Origin: Ariolimax columbianus
Taxonomy: Eukaryota > Mollusca > Gastropoda > Stylommatophora > Arionidae
Direction of reading: 5' to 3'
NCBI GenBank assembly: GCA_036924085.1
Contig: JAVGWX010000014.1
Location: forward strand, 42,279,556 to 42,343,555
DNA length: 64,000 bases
Shown here one piece after another: positions 21,013 through 29,936 of the stretch. Both the position numbers and the translations under genes were made by a program. The stretch's first letter is position 1. The number at the start of each line of letters is the position of its first letter. The notes beneath the pieces are model-generated. The model had not been told where the DNA came from and ran no database searches. It worked only from the letters and a program-made list of their open reading frames with translations.

Positions 21013-22095
21013 AAACAATTTGGGAAATGGGAAACTAAAGCGGAGAAACTTTGCAGAAATAGCCAAAGCAAAGATGCACGAAGATCCCATAAACGCACTA
21101 ACAACACCAAAACCCATCACTACTGTACGAAAACCTACTTGGAGGCAGGATATATTTCCAGAGGTGGTAGAAAATATACCAGGTATTGCAAACAAAAACT
21201 GCCAGAGTGAAAAAGAAAGGAGAGACACTACCCTAAGCTTCATAACGAAAAGCTACCCAAGCATGGACTGGACCCATGCATACACCGACGGTTCTGTAAC
21301 AAACACTACACAGAACGGAGGGGCAGGAGCATTCCTGAACCTACCAAATGGCAGAAAAATAACACTGTCATTCGCTACTGGTAAGTACACAAGCAATTTC
21401 AGAGCAGAGGCAGAGGCACTGAGGGCGGCAGTCGAAGAAATGGTAACACACAGTGAAAATGAGAGCCATATAGTCCTGCTGACAGATGCTCTCGAAGTAG
21501 TCACAGCGCTAAAAAGCCAGAAAAACACTGAGCTTAATGACTTAAGAGCAGCACTCTGCAAACTGTGCCAGCAGTCCGTACCAAAAAGGGTAGTGGTACA
21601 GTGGGTTCCGTCACACTGCAACATCCAAGGCAACGAGGAGGCAGACAGACTGGCAAAAGAAGGTGCAAGGCTACCACAAACAGATACCAGTATGACGTAC
21701 GAAGAGTCAAAACGGCTTATCAAAGCCAGATACATGACCAAATGGGAAACCGAACATACTGGTTACACCAAAAACGATGCCTATTACCAGTTGAACCGAA
21801 GAGAGCAGGTCGTTGTCTTCAGACTTCGCACTGGCCACAACAGACTGAGGTACCACCTATTCAACAAATTGAAGATAGGGTGTACCGACGAATGCCCGTG
21901 CGGTACTGGTAAAATGACCACTGAACATCTGCTGCAGAACTGCCCGACATACGAGGATCAGAGAGAGCAGATGTGGCCATTGCCAGTGGAACTGCAAGAC
22001 AAGCTCTATGGTAGTGGCGAGAGCCTCAGGATGACCGCCGCTTTTTTCGAGAAAATAATGGTTACTGTCTGACTGTGTACGCAGAAGAAGAAGAA
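21013..22095 (+). pseudogene. I-like LINE, 5'-truncated copy (RNase H and tail), open to its stop
   Basis: Starts at LNNLGNGKLKRRNFAE (equivalent to ~51449 in the long copy) and stays open to the TGA at 22070-22072, about 350 codons. RNase H acidic residues are all present: AYTDGSV, AEAEALRAAVEE, VLLTDALEVV and GNEEADRLAKEGA. The zinc tail CTDECPCGTGKMTTEHLLQNC keeps its cysteines and histidine. After the stop, CTGTGTACGCAGAAGAAG gives the GAA tail. The endonuclease and RT are missing, so it is immobile on its own. The near-identical reading to the 51-52.5 kb copy and the clean 204-bp flanks make it young. The open frame extends artificially upstream to 20954 through the target repeat. Confidence 0.92.
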
Positions 22096-22299
22096 GGACC
22101 GAAACGTGCAAATATCACAGTCAAGCTGTATACTACGACACAACGCATTCCGTTCTCTGGATTACGTTCTGATACTTAAGCCCTTTCAGGGTTTAATAGT
22201 GTGAGCTTGAGAACGAACGAAGCCAAGCCAAGCCAAATCATTGGAGAAAGGTCCCCGATATTGCAATGTTAACACGTGCCAGTGGATTAAAATAACGCT
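22096..22299 (+). repeat. 204-bp direct repeat, right copy
   Basis: Partner of 20809-21012. It begins directly after the GAA tail of the LINE and runs without a break into LINE3 at 22300. Confidence 0.9.
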
Positions 22300-22760
22300 G
22301 TACAACACGCTATTTCTACCAACATTGTGCTCTCAGTGTCACAATTAGATATTGACAAGCAAAGATAACATGAACTATGTAACAACAGAGATGAAATGCC
22401 TACGCATAATGCTTGGTGTAACAATAAGGGATAAAATTAAAAACGAAGATATTAAAAAACAAGTATGTACAACACCAGTGCTAGGCCTCATCAAGATACA
22501 ACAAACCAAATGGTTCTGCCACGTGACAAGTCAAATATGAGATAGTATTCCTAAGAAAACAATGCGATACAGATACAATGGATACAAAGCTAAGAGCCGA
22601 CGACGAAAACAATGGATAGCAGAAATAACAGAAGCAGTAAAGCTTCCCCGTGTACGAAGCACATACTAGGGCCCGGCTAAAAAACCTCTCCATAATCTGA
22701 AGCTGAAAGGTACAAGCAGGACAAGAATAACGAAGAAGATGAATAAGAAAAGTGAGAAGC
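22300..22760 (+). pseudogene. LINE3 right fragment: post-RT tail
   Basis: Contains ITLYNTLFLPTLCSQ, TTEMKCLRIMLGVTIRDKIK, NEDIKKQVCTTPVLGLI and QTKWFCHV in the order expected after an RT domain. Then comes broken sequence with KKPLHNLKLKGTSRT (~22680-22720). The same last motif ([22 protein letters not shown]) is seen at 57079-57145 and 57700-57765. Several stops are present. This is the host copy into which SINE Y and then the I-like LINE inserted. Confidence 0.7.
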
Positions 22761-23329
22761 AGGATCGTTGTCGAGCAGATAAGAAGACACGTGACGACAA
22801 CCATCTTTATGAGAACTGAGACTCAGGTAGTGACTTCATTTCTAGATGGTAGTACATGAAAACGGTTAGGCTACACATCTTATATCAAGGGCGCTTGAAT
22901 TGAGACCAGCTACAACTTCTAATCATTTTGACAATTTTGTCTTTGGTCCACTCTGTCACACCAAATCTCACACACTCCTGGTTACTTCTTTGTATGGTTG
23001 CATCATTTTGAGAACAATTGACAAGAACACTCTGAAATCAGTGGATAGTTAAGTTGCTCGTGTCAGGTCCAACATACTGACCAATACCCAAGCTCATACC
23101 TACATCATCCAACTGGAAGCACAATGTGTTTCAGCAGCCTGGTCAAAGAAGTGGGATCCACTAAGTGATCAATGCAGATGTGACCCCGCTGGGAAACCAA
23201 GCATTACACTACACCAAACAGACAAAGCGGTCCATTCCACTGTCTTCAGTGATCATTGAGAAATGAGAAGCCACAATGTAGTGAAGAATTCGTCATGACT
23301 AGCTTCAAACAACAGCAACATATATATCG
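22761..23329. other. Unassigned DNA, possibly decayed coding sequence
   Basis: The plus strand near 23120-23230 reads AAWSKKWDPLSDQCRCDPAG, which slightly recalls the WxxKWxxxFNxxKC segment after the RT active site of some LINEs. It is too weak to assign. Confidence 0.25.
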
Positions 23330-23389
23330 CACTACCACCACCACCACTGCTACTACTCGCACTAGTAGTACCACCACTACTACTACCAC

Positions 23390-23455
<66 letters not shown>

Positions 23456-23520
23456 CGTTCGTGCGTGTGTGTGGGTGTGGGTATGTGTGTGTGTGTATGT
23501 CTGTGTGTGTGTGTGAGTGT
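23330..23520. repeat. Compound microsatellite (ACC/ACT)n-(CA)n-(TA)n-(GT)n
   Basis: ACCACCACCACTGCTACTAC leads into CACACACACA, then a (TA)n run (~23401-23441), then GTGTGTGTG-rich sequence. The 86-codon frame across it is an artefact. Confidence 0.95.
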
Positions 23521-23829
23521 GTACCTGTCTTTACGGTACCGAGGTTTGGGTTGTTCAGTACCTGATCAAGACCTTTTTATATCGAAAAGTTGGTTAATCT
23601 CATTTCCAGTTTCCAATTAAACTGGTTTTTTAAAACTTGTTTGTATTTAAAATCGGTTGTGTTACCGGTGACCAAAATTAAATAGAAGAACAGTAACACT
23701 GTAAGCTGCCGTGCAAGTCGTAATAGCTACAGGGAAGGTTGAGGCAGGTCAGAGCGTGTGTAAACCTTAAACCCGACAAACGGAAACAATCTTTGGATCC
23801 CTTCGCAGATGAAGAGTTGACATGAGCAA
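23521..23829. other. Unassigned DNA
   Basis: No feature recognised. Confidence 0.3.
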
Positions 23830-24615
23830 CAGCTTCTTCTTCTTCTTCTTTTTCTTTTTTTTCTTAATGTTTTTCTCTTCTTCTTCTTCTTTTTCTTCTT
23901 CTTTTTCCTCTACCAACTGATGCTATGCTTCTAGCCCCGTCAGCTTCACGTAGGAAACTGCGTTTCAGGTCTTCGCCGGTCCGCTTTTCGAGCATGGTCG
24001 ATACCCGGGACCAGAGTGTCTCTCTTTGGTGCGCATTAGTTGGTTAATTATACAGGATATGTTCTGGTGTTTTCTTAGAGGCTCTCCAACGCACGTGATG
24101 GTGTCTCTCAGACTCATTTAGTGGAGGTGGGTCACGAGTTTCCATAGTTTCGGTTTGAGTCTGAAGGTCTTTGTCTGCCAATCACTGCACAATTTGCATT
24201 TGCTGTCATTATCTGGCTGGTATTCTTTGTCCTGATCTCTCCATTCCGTCCTCATGGATCTTTAGATGAGTGTTCTGGCTTCCTCATAGCTCTGTGGGTG
24301 ACGAATCTGTTAGCCGGATCTTCCGTCTTTTGCCAACGTATCTGCCTTCTCGTATTCCGAGGAACCCACAGTGGACCAGATTCTACTGCAGGGCTAGATC
24401 TGTTTCTTTAAACAGCAACCCCCCGATGTGGTATTTTATTGTGTGTGAGAGACTATCTTGTTTGTGGCGATAGCTTGGAGTACGCTCCTGGAGTCTGTTA
24501 GAATGACCGTTTTCCGCGAAGCTGTGCTTCGGTTAATGAAAATATGAGTTCCTGCATGTATTGCTGTTGTTTCAACTCTGACATTGGTACAGGTCTCACC
24601 CGTTGGTATACAGTG
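23830..24615 (-). pseudogene. LINE RNase H domain, decayed, with GAA-rich 3' tail; interrupted by a minisatellite
   Basis: On the minus strand: HCIPTGETCTNVRVETTAIH (RNase H acidic Glu region), VILTDSRSVLQAIATN (Asp) and, further on with stops between, EYEKADTLAKDGRSG (last Asp). Then come RTEWRDQDKEYQPDN and KLCSDWQTKTFRLKP. The 3' side (23830-23930) is TTC/TTTCTTC-rich, i.e. a GAA tail. Upstream, the protein runs through IYMAHSNADIEH straight into the 41-bp array (24616-25475). Beyond the array, VGSYKRGDRKIYIAHSNADI (~25440-25510) resumes what looks like the DGS-containing first strand of RNase H. The domain was therefore split by expansion of its own sequence. Confidence 0.7.
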
Positions 24616-25475
24616 GTGCTCTATGTCGGCGTTGGAGTGTGCCATGTAGATTTCACGTGTTCTATGTCAGCGTTGGAGTGTGCCATGTAGATTTCACGTG
24701 TTCAATGTCGGCGTTGGAGTGTGCCATGTGGATTTCACGTGTTCTATGTCGGCGTTGGAGTGTGCCATGTAGATTTCTCGTGTTCTATGTCGGCGTTGGA
24801 TTGTGCCATGTAGATTTCACGTGTTCTATTTCGGCGTTGGAGTGTGCCATGTAGATTTCACGTGTTCTATGTCGGCGTTGGAGTGTGCCATGTAGATTTC
24901 GCTTGTTCTATGTCGGCGTTGGAGTGTGCCATGTAGATTTCACGTGTTCTATGTCGGCGTTGGAGTGTGCCATGTAGATTTCACGTGTTCTATGTCGGCG
25001 TTGGAGTGTTCCATGTAGATTTCTCGTGTTCAATGTCGGCGTTGGAGTGTGCCATGTAGATTTCACGTGTTCTATGTCGGCGTTGGAGTGTGCCATGTAG
25101 ATTTCACGTGTTCTATGTCGGCGTTGGAGTGTGCCATGTAGATTTCACGTGTTCTATTTCGGCGTTGGAGTGTGCCATGTAGATTTCACGTGTTCTATGT
25201 CGGCGTTGGAGTGTGCCATGTAGATTTCGCTTGTTCTATGTCGGCGTTGGAGTGTGCCATGTAGATTTCACGTGTTCTATGTCGGCGTTGGAGTGTGCCA
25301 TGTAGATTTCACGTGTTCTATGTCGGCGTTGGAGTGTTCCATGTAGATTTCTCGTGTTCAATGTCGGCGTTGGAGTGTGCCATGTAGATTTCACGTGTTC
25401 TATGTCGGCGTTGGAGTGTGCCATGTAGATTTCACGTGTTCTATGTCGGCGTTGGAGTGTGCTATGTAGATTTTA
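24616..25475 (-). repeat. 41-bp minisatellite, ~21 copies, derived from LINE RNase H coding DNA
   Basis: The plus-strand unit contains GTGCCATGTAGATTTCACGT and GTTCTATGTCGGCGTTGGAG. On the minus strand one frame reads IYMAHSNADIEH, the same peptide as the adjoining LINE sequence at both edges. Because 41 is not a multiple of 3, successive units fall in different frames (MAHSNADIEH, WHTPTPTLNT, HGTLQRRHR), so the array itself is not coding. Marker variants (TCTATTTCGG at 24829 and 25157; GCTTGTTC at 24901 and 25229; TTCCATG near 25008 and 25336) recur 328 bp apart. This shows a recent duplication of an eight-unit block. Confidence 0.9.
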
Positions 25476-25519
25476 CGGTCGCCTCTTTTATAGCTACCTA
25501 CGGCCGATAAGTGCGGCAA

Positions 25520-26048
25520 TATTTCAAGCCAATATATCGACTATGTAGCAACTGTAAAAAATTGTTAAAATAATATATCGAATCTGTAGCAATGTTAAAA
25601 GGTTTGCAAGTCAATATATTGGCTCTGTAGCAATCTTAGAATGTTTGCAAGCCAATATATCGGTTATGTAGCAATGTTAGAAGGTTGTAAAGAAACTATA
25701 TCGGTTCTGTAGCGATGTTAGAATATTGTAAAGAAAATAAATCGACACTGTTGCGATGTTAGAAAGTTTACAAAAAATATATCGGTTCTGTAGCGATGTT
25801 AGAAAGTTGTAAAGAAACTATGTCGGTTCTGTAGCGATGTTAGAAAGTTGTAAAGAAACTATATCGGTTCTGTAGCGATGTTAGAAAGTTGTAAAGAAAC
25901 TATATCGGTTCTGTAGCGATGTTAGAAAGATGTAAAGAAAATAAATCGACACTGTAAGCGATGTTAGAAAGTTGTAAAGAAAATAAATCGACGCTGTAGC
26001 GATGTTAGAAAGTTGTAAAGAAAATGAATAGAAAATGTAGCAATGTTA
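25520..26048 (+). repeat. Second minisatellite, also 41-bp period, ~13 copies
   Basis: The unit contains TATCGGTTCTGTAGCGATGT and TAGAAAGTTGTAAAGAAAC. Copies are regular at 41 bp between 25760 and 25960 and more diverged toward the left. One further unit (AGCAATGTAAACAGTTTTCA...) lies beyond the SINE, at 26277-26320. The unit shares CTATGTCGG and the period with the neighbouring array but little else. Confidence 0.85.
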
Positions 26049-26275
26049 GAGGAGACTGCGTGAACTAGTGGTGAAGAGCCCATTTCACAATCCAAACGCA
26101 CCAGGTTCGAATCTCGCTCGTGTCCAGTTTGACAGACATGGTATTTGTTTCGCTCCTCTAAGTGCGGAAAGTAATGGCAACCTAACGTACTGAACACTTA
26201 TCAAGAAACTTATAACAGCCAAATAGGTTGGCGGATATAAGAAACGACGTTCTGCAAAGGACATTCTACTTTTTT
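26049..26275 (+). mobile_element. tRNA-derived SINE inserted in the 41-bp array
   Basis: The head has an A box (TGAACTAGTGG at about 26061) and a perfect B box (GGTTCGAATCT at about 26104), about 43 bp apart. An ~160-bp body and a T-rich end (CTACTTTTTTT) follow. TAGCAATGT is found at 26038-26046 and 26276-26284. It could be a TSD or simply successive array units, since the target is repetitive. The cloverleaf is not intact, so this is not a working tRNA gene. Confidence 0.75.
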
Positions 26276-26320
26276 TAGCAATGTAAACAGTTTTCAAGCG
26301 ATTATATGTGCTCTATGAAA

Positions 26321-27244
26321 TGAACCAGTTAATGTGTCCCCTTCCCATTTGGTTACACCCCGTGCTAGATCATGAATCAGAACCCACGTAATATTGGTTT
26401 GTGAGCATAGCCATTAACCCCTCCACTACATAGAACCGACCGTCTCACCCCCGACACCCAACGCAATGTACACCCCCCTCCCCTTTTTTTTCCTCCTCAT
26501 AGTATTGATGTACTTATATATTCTCACTATGCAAAGAGACCCTCAAGCTTTTCATCTGCCTGAAAGCAGGCATGATCATATGGCGTATCCTCTCCAGCCA
26601 TCGCCCCGTCCGCACGGTTTCGTGAGTGTATCCATTAGTACCATCCTGCTCACGTGCATGCGAACACACTCATCATTTGCGCTCGCATCAGAACTGGTGC
26701 TTCATCTTCCATCGTTCGTGACATCCCCAACTGCTCACCAACAACGGCCCGAGGACGTGGCGCCTCGCTAATACCACGAGATGGCTGGCGGATATAATAA
26801 AAGTCCAATCATAGATTTGGCTCCGGTTATGATGAATAATCTCATAGTGATTTGAGGGCCCTTCCTGGCAATGCTCATTCACCGGGGGATCATTTGATGT
26901 CAACATTGTAACTTGCAAAATGACAACTAACCCAGGTCGTTAGGTTATTAATACATGATTCATCTGCTTCTTCTTTCTACTCTCGAGATTCAATCAGAAC
27001 GTTAGGGAGTTTGCTTATTTCGCAAAAGTGCCGAGTTCGCTACCATGTGGCGGCACACTCGGGAGTAAATGGGAACCTGAACTACTGTTGCACAAAGAAA
27101 GTCAGCGAGTTTTGGAACAGGTCAGCGTTATTGGCCTTAATAGAAGTTTACACATAGTGCAATGACGTTGAGACACTTGATTAGCGACGGCAGTGCTAAA
27201 TGGATATGCGTTTCTTTTCTGTCTTCCTTTACTTCTCACGGTCT
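26321..27244. other. Unassigned DNA
   Basis: Frames at 26466-26771 (plus) and 26688-26918 (minus) lack recognisable motifs. A short pyrimidine tract lies near 26475. No repeat seen. Confidence 0.3.
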
Positions 27245-27291
27245 GCTTCTTCTCCTACTATTACTTCTACTTTAATCACCACTGCCACCAT

Positions 27292-27356
<65 letters not shown>

Positions 27357-27384
27357 TACTACTACTACTACTACAACTGCTACC

Positions 27385-27442
<58 letters not shown>

Positions 27443-27533
27443 TTACTACTATTACTACTACTACTTTTACCACCCCCATTACTTCTACTACTACCACCAC
27501 CACTACTGTACCACTACAACTTCTACTACTACA

Positions 27534-27574
<41 letters not shown>

Positions 27575-28075
27575 CACTACTACTACCACTACTACTACTA
27601 CTACCACAAATGATGCTACTACCACCACTTCTACTACTACCACTACTACTACTAATAATAATAAGAATGCTACAACTGCTAATACTACAACTAATACTAC
27701 TACCACTATTTATATTTCTAGTACTACTACTACGTCTACTATTGCTACTACTACAATTAAACTGCATTTGCTATTACTACTACTACTACTACTACTGTCA
27801 CTATTACCACTACTATCAGTACTATTACTACACTACTACGACTACAACTACTGCTACTACTACTACTATTTCTATACTACTTCTACTATTGCTATCAGTA
27901 ATGGTATTACTAGTACTACTACTAGTACTACTACTAACACTACATCAACAACAAATACTACTACTACTAATACTACTATTATACTACTACTATTGCTATT
28001 AGTAATGGTATTACTAGTACTACAACAACTACTACTACAACTACCATAACAACTACTTCTTCTACTGTTACTATC
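27245..28075. repeat. (TAC)n trinucleotide array, ~830 bp, interrupted
   Basis: TAC/ACT/CTA triplets dominate with scattered single-base changes. It gives long poly-Tyr, poly-Thr, poly-Leu (plus) and poly-Val, poly-Ser (minus) frames, up to 269 codons, that I reject as genes. Interruptions are denser than in the (GAA)n blocks, so it is older or has grown in several steps. Confidence 0.97.
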
Positions 28076-28299
28076 ACTCCTGCTACATTTTCGTATTTGT
28101 TCGCATTTCATTCTTTTTATTTCAATAGTGCCACATTGAGTTGTGTGATTAGGAAGTCTGATCATTATTGCCCAATTACGTCGTGTTCGTCAGACTAACT
28201 CATACTAGTATTTGACTGCTCTCAGACTGCCTGCAAACAGGAAATTTGATTTGAGGGCAATATGTTGTGCTGTGTGATAAATTACTAAATATATGGTTT

Positions 28300-28757
28300 A
28301 GTAAATATATATCAGAACTTGCAAATTAGAATCCTTAACGGATATGTGCATTCAGTTTTATTGTATGGAGTAGAAACCTGGACAATGAAACAGAAATTGA
28401 AGAAGAGAATTGAAGCTTTTGAAATGTGGATGTTCAGAAGACTTGGACAAGTTCCTTGGAAAGATAGGAAAACAAGTAGTGAGGAGTGTCTGGTACAACT
28501 AAAGGTGTAGAAGACTCGTCTGAAGGTAATTGAAAGCAGAAATATAAAATATTGCGGTCATGTACAACGCCACGAGTTTTCTTAAAATAACTATGGAGAG
28601 CAAGAGAGGCAAAAAACGGCGGAGGTACAGACGGACAGACATCAATAAAATGTGCTGTGACCAATTTTGACTCAGTGTACCAACCTGGCGCAGGACAGAG
28701 ACAGCTGGAGATCCATTGCGGTCAACGTCCGATGCTGAAAGGGCACATGATGATGGT
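28300..28757 (+). pseudogene. LINE post-RT tail fragment, ATG-tailed
   Basis: Reads QIRILNGYVHSVLLYGVETW, then KKRIEAFEMWMFRRLGQVPW, KDRKTSSEECL, ESRNIKYCGHVQRHE and DSWRSIAVNVRC, followed by ACATGATGATGG. Stops follow QLKV and HEFS. Same family as the split relic at 53270-54060 (shared IEAF, RISWK and DPLQPSF-type ending). Confidence 0.75.
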
Positions 28758-28879
28758 GATTTGATATATCGTCATCGTTCTGATGTTAATGTAACAGTCT
28801 ATAGCTTAGTGTTTTCTGATAGCATTCGGGACAATCGAGGCTCTAAAACGAGGCATTGTGCAGGACTATCCATCTCTCT

Positions 28880-28888
28880 ATTTTTCAT

Positions 28889-28925
<37 letters not shown>
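28880..28925. repeat. (TA)n microsatellite
   Basis: Short TA run just upstream of the LINE fragment at 28930. Confidence 0.9.
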
Positions 28926-28928
<3 letters not shown>

Positions 28929-28929
28929 A

Positions 28930-29306
28930 TACAGTGTCCTAAAATCAACACAGCCGATACATACAAACCCTGAATGTCGCCGTATCGAGAGATGGCACGA
29001 ATTGATGCAGGCACTAGAGATGGAACTTCGGGGGAAACCTGTTTCCAGATATCATCTACCAAACACAATATGGAAGTCGCCGAACAGACTCCGAACTGGT
29101 GTATTACGGTGCTAGAGGAATTTGAAACGATGGTAATACACAGATCATGACACATGAGACTGTGGTGCAATACAGGACCCAGACCACCTGATAACCTGCC
29201 CCAACCTCCAGGAAACATGCAAATGGTGCGACATGCTGGAGGCAAATAACATGGCAATCCCTGTCGGTGAATACTGGATGGAACTTGTATAACGTGCTGT
29301 TTGGCC
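28930..29306 (+). pseudogene. LINE C-terminal zinc-tail fragment
   Basis: The plus strand reads [20 protein letters not shown], then after a frameshift RNLKRW and [20 protein letters not shown], ending YWMELV. NRLRTGV...C.CG......DHL..CPNL is the usual C-terminal zinc-binding end of Jockey/I-group LINEs. (TA)n follows at once. Confidence 0.6.
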
Positions 29307-29322
29307 ACGAAAATAAGTATAA

Positions 29323-29366
<44 letters not shown>

Positions 29367-29376
29367 TTATTTTCGT
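29307..29376. repeat. Perfect 14-bp inverted arms around a (TA)n core
   Basis: ACGAAAATAAGTAT (29307-29320) is the exact reverse complement of ATACTTATTTTCGT (29363-29376). The ~42 bp between is TA-rich and itself self-complementary, so the whole 70 bp can form one long hairpin or cruciform. A further (TA)n run lies at 29417-29462. Confidence 0.85.
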
Positions 29377-29412
29377 ATCATATATATATAACAGTTTGAC
29401 TTGAACGCCGCT

Positions 29413-29462
<50 letters not shown>

Positions 29463-29463
<1 letters not shown>

Positions 29464-29936
29464 GTGTGTATGTGTATGTGTGTGTAGTATATGCTGCTGT
29501 GAATATGTTTCGTATGTATGTGTGCCTGTTTCTGTGTATGTGTGCGTGCAGTCCACCGTACGGTTAGTTCAAAACAGACAGACGCATATCAGATATACAA
29601 AAGAAACACTACAGAGACTCCTTACTTTGTCTCTGAAAAGCTTCAACATTTAAGTTATTTCCTAGGAAACTATTGTACATAACCGCTCCACCAGTTTCGC
29701 TAGCATCACACAGGGCTCTCAGATCACTCCACCTCAGAGAAAGCGAACAGCTTGACAAAAAGAAAACACAAACTAAAAGCAATATCCCATCTAACTCCTC
29801 ACATGTATATCCCAAATGCGGCTCTCTCTCTGGCAGGTCAGGATTATAATATTCAGTCAGACGCGTCTTGCAACACAAGTTTAATGTCACCGCCACTTTA
29901 GATTGACAACTACTGCAGCTAATATATATTTATACG
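29463..29936. other. Unassigned DNA with GT-rich start
   Basis: GTGTGTATGTG-type sequence to about 29490, then no recognised feature. A 95-codon minus frame (29609-29896) has no recognised domain. Confidence 0.35.

Noticed and set aside
24436..25424. Repeated MAHSNADIEH frames as a repeat-protein gene
   Set aside because: The unit is 41 bp, so successive units are in different frames; the peptide is inherited from LINE RNase H.
27193..28002. 269-codon plus-strand open frame and large minus-strand frames
   Set aside because: Pure product of the (TAC)n array: poly-Tyr, poly-Thr, poly-Leu or poly-Val depending on frame.
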